The notes below the pieces were generated by a model. It was not told the origin of the DNA. It saw only the letters and a list, made by a program, of their open reading frames with translations, and ran no database searches. From assembly GCF_009827305.1 (NCBI RefSeq), contig NZ_WTYJ01000001.1:372001-436000 (forward strand): 64,000 nt of DNA, read 5' to 3'. Each line of letters opens with the position of its first letter. The first letter of the stretch is position 1. This DNA comes from Croceibacterium xixiisoli (GTDB taxonomy: Bacteria > Pseudomonadota > Alphaproteobacteria > Sphingomonadales > Sphingomonadaceae). The translations under genes were made by a program, and so were the position numbers. Shown here piece after piece: positions 54,679-63,885 of the stretch.

Positions 54679-55941
54679 CTACAGCTCCGCTTGCGCCGCG
54701 ATCCGCGGTGCGGTTTCTTTCAGGAACATTGCCACCATTGCGGCGCCCAAGGCCAGCGCAATGCAGATCAGGAACACGCTTTGCAGCCCGAACCCGTCGG
54801 CCAGCGCGCCGGCCAACGGTGGCAGCACCACCCCGCCGAAGAACTCGGCCGTGCCCATGGTCAGGCCAATGGCCGTCGCGGCCAGCGCGGGGCTGACGCT
54901 TTCGGTTGGCACGGTCGCGCAATAGAGTGGGGCGATGCCCAGCGGCAGCCAGCCGAGCAGGATGGCCGCGCCCAGCAGTATCGGATCGCCCGGCAGCATC
55001 AGCAGCGCGATAGGGCATCCCATGCCGGCCAGCGCCGCCCCCACCATCACCGGCTTGCGCCCGATCCTGTCCGACACGAAGGGCAGGCCGATCCCGCCCA
55101 CGATCCCGGCCACCCCGCCCATGGCGATCACCGATCCGGCAGTCTGCGGGCTCAATCCCTTCACATCGGTCAGATACACCGCCAGGAAGGTGTTCTGCAG
55201 CACCAGCCAGGCGGTGAACATCGCCGCCACCGCCAGCGCCACGCGCATGTTGCTGATCGTCAGCAATTGCCCGATTGCATCGATGAAACTTCCTTGGTCG
55301 CCCTTCTCGGCATCCGCTGCGGCCAGCACGGCCGCGCGCGGCTCATCGCGCTTCAAGACGAATGCAATGCCCAGCGCCAGCAGCAGGCCGGGCACGATCG
55401 ACAGCAGCATGGTCATGCGCCAGCCGTAATCTTCCGCCAACTGCGTCGCCACGATCGGCCCCAGAATGCCGGCAATGCCGAAGGCGCCGACCATCTGCAT
55501 GAAACCCATCGCCACCCCGCGCCGTTCGGGCGCGCTGGTTTGTGCAATCACTGCCTGGCTGATCGGCACCATCGGTCCTTCGGCCAGCCCCAGCATCGCC
55601 CGCGCGCCAAACAGCACCGCGAAACTCATCGCCAGCCCGCCCGCGCCTGACCCTAAGGAAAACAGTACGGTGCAGATGATCAGGATCAGCTTGCGCTGCC
55701 CGGTCTGGTCGGCAATCCGCCCGCCGAAGAAAGCCGACAGCGCAATCGCGCCGGACAATGCCGCCGCCAGCAGGCCCAGCTGCTGATTGCTCAGCTGCAG
55801 ATCGGCCACGATATAGGGGGACAGATAGGCGACCGTCAGCCGGTCGAACGCCACCACGCCATTGGCCAGCGTCAGCAGCAGCAGCACACTCACTTCATAG
55901 CCGCCGCTGCGCGCGCGCGGCTTTCCTCCTGTCACGTCCAT
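54679..55941 (-). CDS. MFS transporter (anion:cation symporter-like)
   Basis: The 420-residue protein has 12 helices, ANGVVAFDRLTVAYLSPYIV at the start, FGGRIADQTGQRKLILIICT as the first cytoplasmic loop motif, and GLAEGPMVPISQAVIAQTSA in helix 4-5 typical of the ACS family that imports organic acids. Sited within the catabolic run, it probably imports an aromatic acid. Substrate not known. TauD-type and MDR genes flank it in the same direction. Confidence 0.88.
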   Translation of the reverse strand: MDVTGGKPRARSGGYEVSVLLLLTLANGVVAFDRLTVAYLSPYIVADLQLSNQQLGLLAAALSGAIALSAFFGGRIADQTGQRKLILIICTVLFSLGSGAGGLAMSFAVLFGARAMLGLAEGPMVPISQAVIAQTSAPERRGVAMGFMQMVGAFGIAGILGPIVATQLAEDYGWRMTMLLSIVPGLLLALGIAFVLKRDEPRAAVLAAADAEKGDQGSFIDAIGQLLTISNMRVALAVAAMFTAWLVLQNTFLAVYLTDVKGLSPQTAGSVIAMGGVAGIVGGIGLPFVSDRIGRKPVMVGAALAGMGCPIALLMLPGDPILLGAAILLGWLPLGIAPLYCATVPTESVSPALAATAIGLTMGTAEFFGGVVLPPLAGALADGFGLQSVFLICIALALGAAMVAMFLKETAPRIAAQAEL

Positions 55942-56018
55942 CGCCTCTCATCCCCTCTCCGCCATCCGGTGCCCCCATCGCTTTGCGTATGCGGGGCACC
56001 GGGTGGATCCTGCTGGCG

Positions 56019-57032
56019 TCAGTCCAGTTCGATCACCGTCTTGCCGAAACTGTCCGGGCCCCAGGCATGGGCATAGGCATCCTTTGCCTGCTCGAAGCCG
56101 AAGCGCGCGCCGATTTCCGGATCGATCCCATTGGCATCGATCGCCGCATTCAGCCGTCGGGCCATGGCCGCCGATCCGACGAAGATGCCGCGCAGCGAAC
56201 CGCCGCTCATCATCAACGCGCGCGGGTTGGGCCCGCCATCGGGGGACAGCACGCCGATGAAGGCCACCTCGCCCTGGCTGCGCAGCGCCGCCATCGATTG
56301 TTCGGCAGTGCCGGCGCCGCCGACCTCGATCACCTTGTCCACGCCGCCCAGCGCATGGGCCACATGCTGGCCCCATTCCGGGGTGGTGCGGTAATTGATC
56401 AGATGGACTGCACCCAGATCGCCGATCCGCGCCAGCTTCTCGTCGCTCGATGATGTCGCCACCACCTCGCAGCCGCCCGCGCGGGCCAGCTGCAGCGCCA
56501 GCATCGACACGCCGCCGCTGCCCAGCACCAGCACCCGCATCCCGGGCAGCAGGGCGCGCGGCCCTTCATACAGCGCGTTCCACGCCGTCACCCCGGCGCA
56601 GGGCAGGGTCGCAGCCTGCGCGAAATCGAGTGAACGGGCGATCGGCACCACCCCGCTTTCGGGCAGCACCACCAGTTCCGCCAGCATGCCGGGCGCTGTG
56701 CCGTCACCCAGCGCCGGGCCCATGCGCGGCGGGCCTTCCACCCAATAAGGGAAAAACGAACTCTGCACCCGGTCGCCGGTTTTCACCGCCGTCACGCCCG
56801 GGCCCACGCCCACCACTTCGCCCGCACCATCGGACAGCGGCACCGCCGGGTTCTTCAGCGCTCCGCCGAAATATTTGCCTGCCGCCACGGCGAAATCGCG
56901 ATAATTGATCGAACAGGCGCGGATACGCACCAGCACTTCACCGGGGCCGGGTTCGGGATCGGGCAGCGTCACCAGTTGCAGCGTGTCGAAACCATCGGAT
57001 CCGGCGGGCAGTTGCCATGCGCGCATTGTCAT
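56019..57032 (-). CDS. MDR-family NAD(P)-dependent oxidoreductase (zinc-free type)
   Basis: The 337-residue protein starts MTMRAWQLPAGSDGFDTLQL and has RACSINYRDFAVAAGKYFGG, where classic alcohol dehydrogenases have a zinc-binding Cys; here the NYRD element indicates the quinone-reductase-like, zinc-free group. The cofactor motif is VLVLGSGGVSMLALQLAR near residue 165-182. It may reduce a C=C or C=O bond in the pathway. It is 24 bases downstream of the VOC gene start-stop junction and cotranscribed. Confidence 0.9.
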   Translation of the reverse strand: MTMRAWQLPAGSDGFDTLQLVTLPDPEPGPGEVLVRIRACSINYRDFAVAAGKYFGGALKNPAVPLSDGAGEVVGVGPGVTAVKTGDRVQSSFFPYWVEGPPRMGPALGDGTAPGMLAELVVLPESGVVPIARSLDFAQAATLPCAGVTAWNALYEGPRALLPGMRVLVLGSGGVSMLALQLARAGGCEVVATSSSDEKLARIGDLGAVHLINYRTTPEWGQHVAHALGGVDKVIEVGGAGTAEQSMAALRSQGEVAFIGVLSPDGGPNPRALMMSGGSLRGIFVGSAAMARRLNAAIDANGIDPEIGARFGFEQAKDAYAHAWGPDSFGKTVIELD

Positions 57033-57056
57033 ATTCTCCAGTCAATCAGCAAGGAA

Positions 57057-57461
57057 TCAGGTCAGATCGGTCAGCGGGTTCCAGGCCACTTCCCACACAT
57101 GTCCGTCGGGATCGGCGAAATATCCGGAATATCCACCCCAGAACACGTCTTGCGCCGGCTTGATCACCGTGGCGCCGGCGGCCACCGCCTGGGCGAACAC
57201 CGCGTCCACGCCGGCCTTGTCCGGCTCATTATGCGCCAGCGTGATGCCCGAAAAACCGCTGCCCGCTGCGCCGATACCGGCATCCTTGGCCAGTTCCTCA
57301 CGCGGGAACAGTGCCAGCCAGCTGCCTTCCATGGGGAAGAACACCACCCCGGCGTCGGGGTCGTATTCATGCGGCTGCAGCCCCAGCCCTTCACGATAGA
57401 ATGCCAGCGACCGTTCCAGATCGGCGACCCCCAGCGTGACCAGGCTGATCTTGGGCTTCAT
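57057..57461 (-). CDS. VOC (glyoxalase) family protein
   Basis: The 134-residue protein begins MKPKISLVTLGVADLERSLA and has FYREGLGLQPHEYDPDAGVV, FFPMEGSWLALFPREELAK and a C-terminal YSGYFADPDGHVWEVAWNPL, the usual VOC end with His and Glu ligands. The start at 57461 is two bases after the GST stop; the frame is open upstream within the GST gene. The role may be glyoxalase-type or metal-dependent isomerase in the aromatic pathway. Confidence 0.9.
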   Translation of the reverse strand: MKPKISLVTLGVADLERSLAFYREGLGLQPHEYDPDAGVVFFPMEGSWLALFPREELAKDAGIGAAGSGFSGITLAHNEPDKAGVDAVFAQAVAAGATVIKPAQDVFWGGYSGYFADPDGHVWEVAWNPLTDLT

Positions 57462-57463
57462 CC

Positions 57464-58237
57464 TCAGCGGTCCCCGCTCCAGGTGCGCAGGCCGGGGGCG
57501 GTGCGGTCTTCGCTCCTCAGCGCGGCGGCCATCGCCGGGCGGGCTGTCACCCGCTCGCGCCAGTCCACCAGCCGCGGATAGAGGCCGGCCACATCCTTGT
57601 CCGGGAACATCCGTTCCACCATCATCCCGCAGTGGGAATAGAAATTGATGTCGGCCAGGGTGTAGCTGTTGCCGGCCAGCCAGGCGGTCTCGCCCAGCTG
57701 GGCTTCCACCTTGGCCAGCGCATAATCGATCTTGTCGGATGCGTTCTGCAGATCGGCCTCGGAAAAGCCGGATCGCGCGGTCATCCATTTCTTGCGCTGG
57801 TCGGGCAGGGGCACATGCTCCATCAGCTTTTCGAATTCGCCATTGTCGATATTGCGCGCGATCACGCCCACCAGCCGGTGCCAGCCATGCATGGACACAT
57901 GGTTCATCACATGTTCGTCGACGAATTTGTTCCAGTACCGCATCCGCGCCGCGCCTTCCGCGTCGCGCGGGCGCAGCGGGCCAGATTCGGGCTGCGCATC
58001 GGGGAAGGCGTCTTCCAGATATTCGTTGATCACCGTGGTGTGGGTAATGATCACCCCATCATGGTCCAGCACCGGAACCTGGCCTTCGGCATTGATCGCC
58101 TTGAACCAGTCGGAATGCTGTTCGAACTTGTGCAGGTCGACATAGATGCTCTCGTAATCGAGGCCCTTTTCCTTCAGCGGCGCCATCGATTTCAGCGAAT
58201 TGGCCAGCGGTTCGGCGTGATAATATTTCAGAGCCAT
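57464..58237 (-). CDS. LigF/LigE-like glutathione S-transferase (beta-etherase family)
   Basis: The 257-residue protein follows the Sphingobium beta-etherase LigF over its N-terminal half: KYYHAEPLANSLKSMAPLKE, VDLHKFEQHSDWFKAINAEG, QVPVLDHDGVIITHTTVINE and YLEDAFPD, then a helical domain with KWMTARSGFSEADLQ. LigF cleaves beta-aryl ether bonds of lignin models with glutathione. The KFEQHSDWF element is close enough to suggest that role here, but other GST reactions such as isomerisation are possible. It sits between SDR and VOC genes in the operon. Confidence 0.85.
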   Translation of the reverse strand: MALKYYHAEPLANSLKSMAPLKEKGLDYESIYVDLHKFEQHSDWFKAINAEGQVPVLDHDGVIITHTTVINEYLEDAFPDAQPESGPLRPRDAEGAARMRYWNKFVDEHVMNHVSMHGWHRLVGVIARNIDNGEFEKLMEHVPLPDQRKKWMTARSGFSEADLQNASDKIDYALAKVEAQLGETAWLAGNSYTLADINFYSHCGMMVERMFPDKDVAGLYPRLVDWRERVTARPAMAAALRSEDRTAPGLRTWSGDR

Positions 58238-58287
58238 CCGATCATCCTGTTCCCGATTGTATGATTATGTGTGTCGGCGCGTGCGGG

Positions 58288-59034
58288 TCAGACCTCCAGG
58301 CTTTCCAACACGCCGCCATCCACGGCCCAGTCCTGCCCGGTCACATGGCTGGCCGCGTCGGACAGCAGGAAGGCGGCCACTTCGGCCAGTTCTTCCGATG
58401 AACCCATGCGCCGTTGTGGCACGCGTGCGGCGATCTTGCCCTGCTGTTCGGCAGGGATGCGGTCCAGCGCTTCGGTGTGGATGAAGCCGGGCAGGATGCA
58501 ATTGGCGCGGATGCCATGCGGGGCCATTTCCACCGCGATCGCGCGGGTCAGCCCCAGCACCCCATGCTTGGACGCGACATAGGCCGGGTTCATCGCCATG
58601 CCGCGCTTGCTGCCCATGCTCCCGGTCACCAGGATCACGCCCTTCTTGGCCGCGATCATGCCGGGCAGCACTTTCTGGATGGCCCAGAACACGCTGGTCA
58701 GATTGACGCGGATCGTTTCTTCGAAAACATCGGCCGGGAAATCGACCGCCGGGGTAAAGCCGCCGGTCAGCCCGGCATTGGCGAACAACCCGTGGATCGG
58801 GCCGTTCTGTTCTACCGCAGCATCCAGCGCCGCTTCCAGCTGCGCTTTGTCGCCCACATCGGCCGTGGCCCAGGCGGTGCGCCCGCCCAGTTCCTGCTTG
58901 GCGGCTTCCAGCGGATCGGACCGGCGGGCGATCAGCGTCACGGCGGCGCCGCGCTGGGCCAGCATCTTGGCGCTCACCAGTCCGATGCCGCTCGATGCCC
59001 CGGTCACGACAATATGCTGGCCGCCAAAATCCAT
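58288..59034 (-). CDS. SDR family oxidoreductase
   Basis: The 248-residue enzyme has GGQHIVVTGASSGIGLVSAK at the cofactor site, NAGL near residue 90, catalytic Ser in LVTGSMGSKRGM, and Tyr-Lys in AYVASKHGVLGL near residue 155. C-terminal DWAVDGG fits FabG-like SDRs. In beta-aryl ether breakdown, SDRs oxidise the C-alpha alcohol (LigD, LigL, LigN), so such a role is possible beside the LigF-like GST. The start at 59034 is from the family N-terminus. Confidence 0.9.
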   Translation of the reverse strand: MDFGGQHIVVTGASSGIGLVSAKMLAQRGAAVTLIARRSDPLEAAKQELGGRTAWATADVGDKAQLEAALDAAVEQNGPIHGLFANAGLTGGFTPAVDFPADVFEETIRVNLTSVFWAIQKVLPGMIAAKKGVILVTGSMGSKRGMAMNPAYVASKHGVLGLTRAIAVEMAPHGIRANCILPGFIHTEALDRIPAEQQGKIAARVPQRRMGSSEELAEVAAFLLSDAASHVTGQDWAVDGGVLESLEV

Positions 59035-59205
59035 GCTGTGTTCCTCTTCCCATCCGCTCCGGCGCGGGCCCGTGCGGGCTGTTCCCGCATCAGGCCGCAC
59101 CATGATCGCGGCATTGGTGCCTCACGGCTGCCGATGTCGCAAGCCCTGCATGGGGGGCGGTGGGATAGCGGCGGCAGATTGCGCTGCCGCCGCCCGATCA
59201 GGCGC

Positions 59206-60078
59206 TCAGGTCAGGCCCAGCAGCTTGGCCGCATTGTCCTTCAGAATGCCCGGCATCACCTCTTCGCGGAAACCGACTTCCTTGGCCGTGGCGATCCATT
59301 TGTCCGGGTGGATCAGCGGGAAATCGCTGCCGAACAGCATTTTGTGCTTCAGCTGGGTGTTGGCGTACTGGATCACCTGCTTGGGGAAATATTTCGGGCT
59401 CCAGCCCGACAGGTCGATGAACACATTGTTCTTGTGCAGCGCCATGGACAGGCTCTCATCAACCCAGGGCCAGCTCGGATGCGCCAGGATGATCTTCATG
59501 TCGGGGAAATCCACCGCCACATCGTCGATCAGCATCGGCTGCCCATATTTCAGCCGCATCCCGCCGCCGCCCGGCATGCCGGTGCCCATGCCCGAATGGC
59601 CGGTGTGGAAAATCGCCGGCAGGCCATATTCGGCGATCACTTCATAGATCGGATAGGCCATGCGATCGGCCGGGTGAGCGTTCTGGGCGATGCCGTGGAA
59701 CTTGAAGCCTTTCACGCCATAGTTTTCGATCAGGTCGCGCGCTTCGCGGGCGCCATATTTGCCCTTGTGCGGATCGATGCTGGCAAAGGCGATGCAGATG
59801 TCGTCATTCTTCAGCGCCTGTTCGGCCACTTCGTAATTCGACACCCGCTTGGCGCCCATGCCGCTCTCGCAATCGACGGTGAACAGCACCAGCGCGATCT
59901 GCGTTTCGCGATACAGCTCGATGATTTCCGGCATCTTGGGCCGTTCGCGCGGCGCCTTGAAATAAGCGCTGGCGGCATCGAAATACTGGCCCATCACCGG
60001 ATCTTCGGGATCGTGGCAGGAAATTTCGGCATGCACGTGAACGTCGATGGCGCGGATCTTGGAAAGGTCGATAGGCAC
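59206..60078 (-). CDS. amidohydrolase-2 family protein (ACMSD-like)
   Basis: The 290-residue protein has the metal motif AIDVHVHAE (HxH) at the N-terminus, FHTGHSG, IILAHPSWPWVDES and FGSDFPLIHPDKW with the late Asp. The family includes decarboxylases and hydratases of aromatic acids (ACMSD, LigW, LigJ). The start is GTG at 60078, six bases after AAGGA; upstream codons in frame lack similarity. It is the first gene of the seven-gene run, 171 bases before the SDR start. Confidence 0.88.
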   Translation of the reverse strand: MPIDLSKIRAIDVHVHAEISCHDPEDPVMGQYFDAASAYFKAPRERPKMPEIIELYRETQIALVLFTVDCESGMGAKRVSNYEVAEQALKNDDICIAFASIDPHKGKYGAREARDLIENYGVKGFKFHGIAQNAHPADRMAYPIYEVIAEYGLPAIFHTGHSGMGTGMPGGGGMRLKYGQPMLIDDVAVDFPDMKIILAHPSWPWVDESLSMALHKNNVFIDLSGWSPKYFPKQVIQYANTQLKHKMLFGSDFPLIHPDKWIATAKEVGFREEVMPGILKDNAAKLLGLT

Positions 60079-60300
60079 GGTCGGTCCTTGGAAAATTGAC
60101 GCGGTCAGCCCCGGCATTCCGGTGGCGGTTTCTCTCCCTAGCACCACCGACGCCGCTCTGGCACCCAATCCCGACACAAGCTTGCTGATTTCAATATTGC
60201 GCGATGCCGCGCGATGCGTCATTCCTGAGCGGTCAGAAGAGCGCGAGCCCGCGTTATGACCCTGGCTTGAGCTATGCTTTTGCTAAGACAGGATATTTCC

Positions 60301-61410
60301 ATGACAACCAAACTGCCCAGCCGTGCCGACCATGTCGGTTCCTTCCTGCGCCCCAAATCCGTCATCGACGCCCGTGAAGCCCGCGCCGCCGGGCGCATCA
60401 GCGCCGAAGAACTGCGCGCCATCGAAGATGCCGCGATTGCCGAACTGACCACCTGGCAGGAAGGCCTCGGCCTCAAGGCGATCACCGATGGCGAATTCCG
60501 CCGCTATTTCTTCCATACCGATTTCCTGCTCCAACTGACCGGGGTGGAAGAACACGGCGGCATCGCCAAGGCGTTCAAGAACGACACCGGCAAGGATGTT
60601 CATTTCGCCCCGCCCAAGATGGTGGTCGTCGGCAAGGTCGAACATGAAAAGCCGATCCAGCTGCGCGATTACGATTTCCTCGCCGCGCATACCAAGCAGA
60701 CGGCCAAGGTGGCGATCCCCAGCCCGACCATGCTGCACTTCCGCGCCGGGCGGGCCGGCATTCCCGAAGACGTCTATCCCACCATGGACGGGTTCTACGC
60801 CGATATCGCCGCCGCCTATCGGGATGAGGTTGACAGTCTCGCCGCCGCCGGTTGCCGCTACATCCAGATGGATGACACCAATCTGGCCTATCTGTGCGAC
60901 GACACCCACCGCGCCGATGCGCTGGCACGCGGCGTCGATCCGGACGATACGCCGCGCCAATATGCCAAGCTGATCAATGAAAGCTTCGCCTCTGCCCCGG
61001 CCGACATGATCAAGGCGGTGCATCTGTGCCGCGGCAATTTCCGCAGCAGCTGGGCGGCCGAAGGCGGCTATGAGCCGGTCGCCGAAATCATGTTCAACGA
61101 ACTCGATATCGATGCCTTCTTCCTCGAATATGATGATCCCCGCTCGGGCGATTTCGCTCCGCTGCGCTTCCTGCCCAAGGGCAAGACCGTGGTGCTGGGC
61201 CTCATCACCACCAAGCTGGGGGAACTGGAAACCAAGGACGATATCAAGCGCCGTATCGATGAAGCGGCCAAGTTCGCCCCGATCGAACAGCTGGCGCTCA
61301 GCCCGCAATGCGGCTTCGCCAGCACGGTGCATGGCAATGATATTTCCGTCGAACAGCAGGCCGCCAAGATCCGCCTGACGGTGGAGGTTGCCGAAGAAGT
61401 CTGGGGCTGA
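60301..61410 (+). CDS. MetE C-terminal-domain-like methyltransferase
   Basis: The 369-residue protein matches the catalytic (C-terminal) half of cobalamin-independent methionine synthase MetE: RADHVGSFLRP at the start, GLKAITDGEFRRYFFHTDFL, CRYIQMDDTNLAYLC, AVHLCRGNFRSS with the zinc His/Cys, LEYDDPRSGDFAPLRFLPKG and LSPQCGFASTVHG with the last zinc Cys. The N-terminal half of MetE is absent. Stand-alone forms may methylate or demethylate other thiols. It faces the amidohydrolase start across 222 bases. Confidence 0.88.
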   Translation: MTTKLPSRADHVGSFLRPKSVIDAREARAAGRISAEELRAIEDAAIAELTTWQEGLGLKAITDGEFRRYFFHTDFLLQLTGVEEHGGIAKAFKNDTGKDVHFAPPKMVVVGKVEHEKPIQLRDYDFLAAHTKQTAKVAIPSPTMLHFRAGRAGIPEDVYPTMDGFYADIAAAYRDEVDSLAAAGCRYIQMDDTNLAYLCDDTHRADALARGVDPDDTPRQYAKLINESFASAPADMIKAVHLCRGNFRSSWAAEGGYEPVAEIMFNELDIDAFFLEYDDPRSGDFAPLRFLPKGKTVVLGLITTKLGELETKDDIKRRIDEAAKFAPIEQLALSPQCGFASTVHGNDISVEQQAAKIRLTVEVAEEVWG

Positions 61411-61426
61411 TCGCCGCTCCAAAACC

Positions 61427-61460
61427 AAAAAGGGCGGCCCGTCGGGGCCGCCCTTTTCTT
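61427..61460. terminator. terminator after the MetE-like gene
   Basis: AAGGGCGGCCC pairs with GGGCCGCCCTT across GTCG, with A and T runs on both sides, so it can serve the MetE-like gene (+) and the TonB receptor gene (-). Confidence 0.92.
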
Positions 61461-61479
61461 TTCCCCTGTTGCCCTCCCG

Positions 61480-63885
61480 TCAGAAGTTCTTGCGCACCGA
61501 CAGCGCCCATTCGCGCGGGCGGCCCGGCTGGCCGGTCACGATCCCGCCACCCGCACCGGTCAGGTCGAAATTGGTCAGGAAGTAGTATTCCTTGAACAGA
61601 TTGGTGACCTCCAGCGAGACACTGAGATCCTCATCCGCATTGCGCCAGGTCAGCCGCGCATTGGCCAGCGTGTAGCCATCGATCAGATTGTTCGGCCCGT
61701 TGACGGCATTGCTGAAGGTGTCGGACTGATAGTTGGCATCAAACCGCGGCGTCAGCGATCCGGAATTGCCCAGATCCACCTCATATTGCACCCCGATCGC
61801 CCATTTCCATTCGGCGGTATAGGGCGAAATCATCGACAGCTGCACGCCGGTCGGTCCACCGGCGCCGGGGTTGATCTCCTGATACTGGAAATCGAGATAG
61901 CTGACCGACGCATCGATCAGCAGGCCGCTGTCGAACGGATCGATGGTGGTTTCCAGCTCGAAACCCTTGATATGCGCGTCGCCGGCATTGGCGGGCAGGG
62001 CGCAGGGGCCCGGGCCACCGAACTGCGGGCAGGAATTCAGCGACAGCTGGATATCCTTGTAGTCGGAGAAGAACGCCGCACCGTTCAGGCGGACCGAATT
62101 GTCGAACAGATTGCTCTTGAAGCCCACTTCATAGGCGGTCAGCGTTTCCGCCCCGAAGGATTGCACCTGCGCCGGGTTGAACGGCCGCGGATTGATCCCG
62201 CCGCCCTTGAAGCCGGTGGAAACCTGCGCATAGGTCATCAGCGCCTCGCTCCAGCGGTATTGCAGGTTCAGGCGATAATCGACGCGATCCCCGTCATAGG
62301 CGCCCGATTCCCCGTCCAGCGCACCCAGGAACGGGTTGACCGTGCCGTCGCGATTGCGGCGGGCGAAGGTGTAATCCTTGTGTTCCTTGGTGTAGCGGAT
62401 GCCGGCATTGACGGTCAGATCGTCGATGAATTCCCACGACGCATTGGCGAAGGCGGCAATCGTGTCGGCATTGACCGGGTCATTGCCCTGGAACTGGAGC
62501 GGATAGACCGGCACATAGCGCAGATCCTGGAACGTCGCATAGACGGACCGCTGATCCAGATAGAACCCGCCGATCGTCCAGTTCAGCGTGTTGTCCAGCA
62601 TCGCGCCATTGAGCCGGAGTTCCTGCGTGAAGCCCCAATAGGTCAGATCGCCGAACCCGTTGGAATGCGACAGCGGCGACAGATCGTCGTCATTGTTGAA
62701 CTGCAGCCGGTAATCGCGATAGCTGGTGATGGACTGGAACTGCAGATCGTCGGTCAGATCGATATCGATGTTCGCGGCAATGCCCCAATTGTCGAGCTTG
62801 GTCCGGCCATCGCCGCGCGTCTGTACCATCGGCGTGCCATCGGCGATGCCTCCGGTAAACGTCCCCTCGGGCGAGAAGTAGGAGGCGTAATTGCAATAAC
62901 GGCCGCAGATGAAGCGGTTGTCCAGCGGCACGGCCGGCGAATCCGTGCGAATATTGGGGCTGTTGTTGTTGGACAGCAGCAGCACGCCGGCGGCATTGGT
63001 GTTGTCGCTGTGCGAATAGTCGCCGGTCAGATTGATATCGATGGTGTTGGTCGGCTGATACCGCAGCTGGATGCGCCCGGCCTGGTAATTCACCTCGCCA
63101 TCGCGGGCCACGCGGCAATCGCCGCTGGTCTGCGGCTGCACCCCGCCGACGGCCGGGTTCAGCGCCGACCCCGGCGGGTTGACGCAACCGAAATCGAGCC
63201 GGTCGACATAGCCTTCCTGCTTCTTGGCCACCCCGGCGATGCGCACCGCCAGATTGTCGGTCAGTCCGAAATCGGCGCTCGCGCGCAGGTCGATGCGGTT
63301 GCGGCTGCCATAGGCGGCGGCCACGCTGCCGGTGTTGTTGCCTTGGGGGCGCTGGGAATAGAGCTTCACCGCGCCGCCGATGGAATTCTTGCCCGCCAGC
63401 GTGCCCTGCGGTCCGCGCAGCACTTCGACGCGTTCGAGATCGAGCAGATCGAAGATCGCGCCGGTCAGCGTCGCATAATAGACGTCATCGACGTAAAGGC
63501 CCACGCCCGGTTCCAGCGCCGGGTTGAAATCGGCCTGGCCGACGCCGCGAATCGACGCCGCGAGCGAGGGGCCGAAGGCCGCGCCCTGCGGCTTGAGCGA
63601 CACATTCGGCGCCTGGGCGGTGATTTGCGAGATATCGGTCTGGCTGCGCGCGGTCAGCATTTCGGAATTCACCGCCGTGATGGCGATCGGCGTATCCTGC
63701 AGCCGCTGTTCGCGAAACTGTGCCGTCACGATGATTTCGTTGCTGGGGCGCTCTGCCTCGGCCTCTGCTGCTACCGGCTCAGCCGGCGCTTCCTGCGCGG
63801 CGAGCGGGGCCGCCAGCGCCAGCGTGCCGAGCGATACGCCGGCGGTGAGAAATGGACGCACGAACCCAGGGCGCAAAACACGCAT
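61480..63885 (-). CDS. TonB-dependent receptor
   Basis: The 801-residue outer-membrane receptor has a signal peptide (MRVLRPGFVRPFLTAGVSLG ... PLAAQ), a TonB-box-like region NEIIVTAQFREQRLQDTPIA, the plug ISQITAQAPNVSLKPQG, VEVLRGPQGTLAGKNSIGGA, and a barrel ending in Phe (EWALSVRKNF). The start at 63885 has an AGGAGGA ribosome site. This FecA/sphingomonad aromatic-uptake class often accompanies catabolic genes; the substrate may be an aromatic compound of this cluster. The 115 bases before it show no clear operator. Confidence 0.93.
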   Translation of the reverse strand: MRVLRPGFVRPFLTAGVSLGTLALAAPLAAQEAPAEPVAAEAEAERPSNEIIVTAQFREQRLQDTPIAITAVNSEMLTARSQTDISQITAQAPNVSLKPQGAAFGPSLAASIRGVGQADFNPALEPGVGLYVDDVYYATLTGAIFDLLDLERVEVLRGPQGTLAGKNSIGGAVKLYSQRPQGNNTGSVAAAYGSRNRIDLRASADFGLTDNLAVRIAGVAKKQEGYVDRLDFGCVNPPGSALNPAVGGVQPQTSGDCRVARDGEVNYQAGRIQLRYQPTNTIDINLTGDYSHSDNTNAAGVLLLSNNNSPNIRTDSPAVPLDNRFICGRYCNYASYFSPEGTFTGGIADGTPMVQTRGDGRTKLDNWGIAANIDIDLTDDLQFQSITSYRDYRLQFNNDDDLSPLSHSNGFGDLTYWGFTQELRLNGAMLDNTLNWTIGGFYLDQRSVYATFQDLRYVPVYPLQFQGNDPVNADTIAAFANASWEFIDDLTVNAGIRYTKEHKDYTFARRNRDGTVNPFLGALDGESGAYDGDRVDYRLNLQYRWSEALMTYAQVSTGFKGGGINPRPFNPAQVQSFGAETLTAYEVGFKSNLFDNSVRLNGAAFFSDYKDIQLSLNSCPQFGGPGPCALPANAGDAHIKGFELETTIDPFDSGLLIDASVSYLDFQYQEINPGAGGPTGVQLSMISPYTAEWKWAIGVQYEVDLGNSGSLTPRFDANYQSDTFSNAVNGPNNLIDGYTLANARLTWRNADEDLSVSLEVTNLFKEYYFLTNFDLTGAGGGIVTGQPGRPREWALSVRKNF

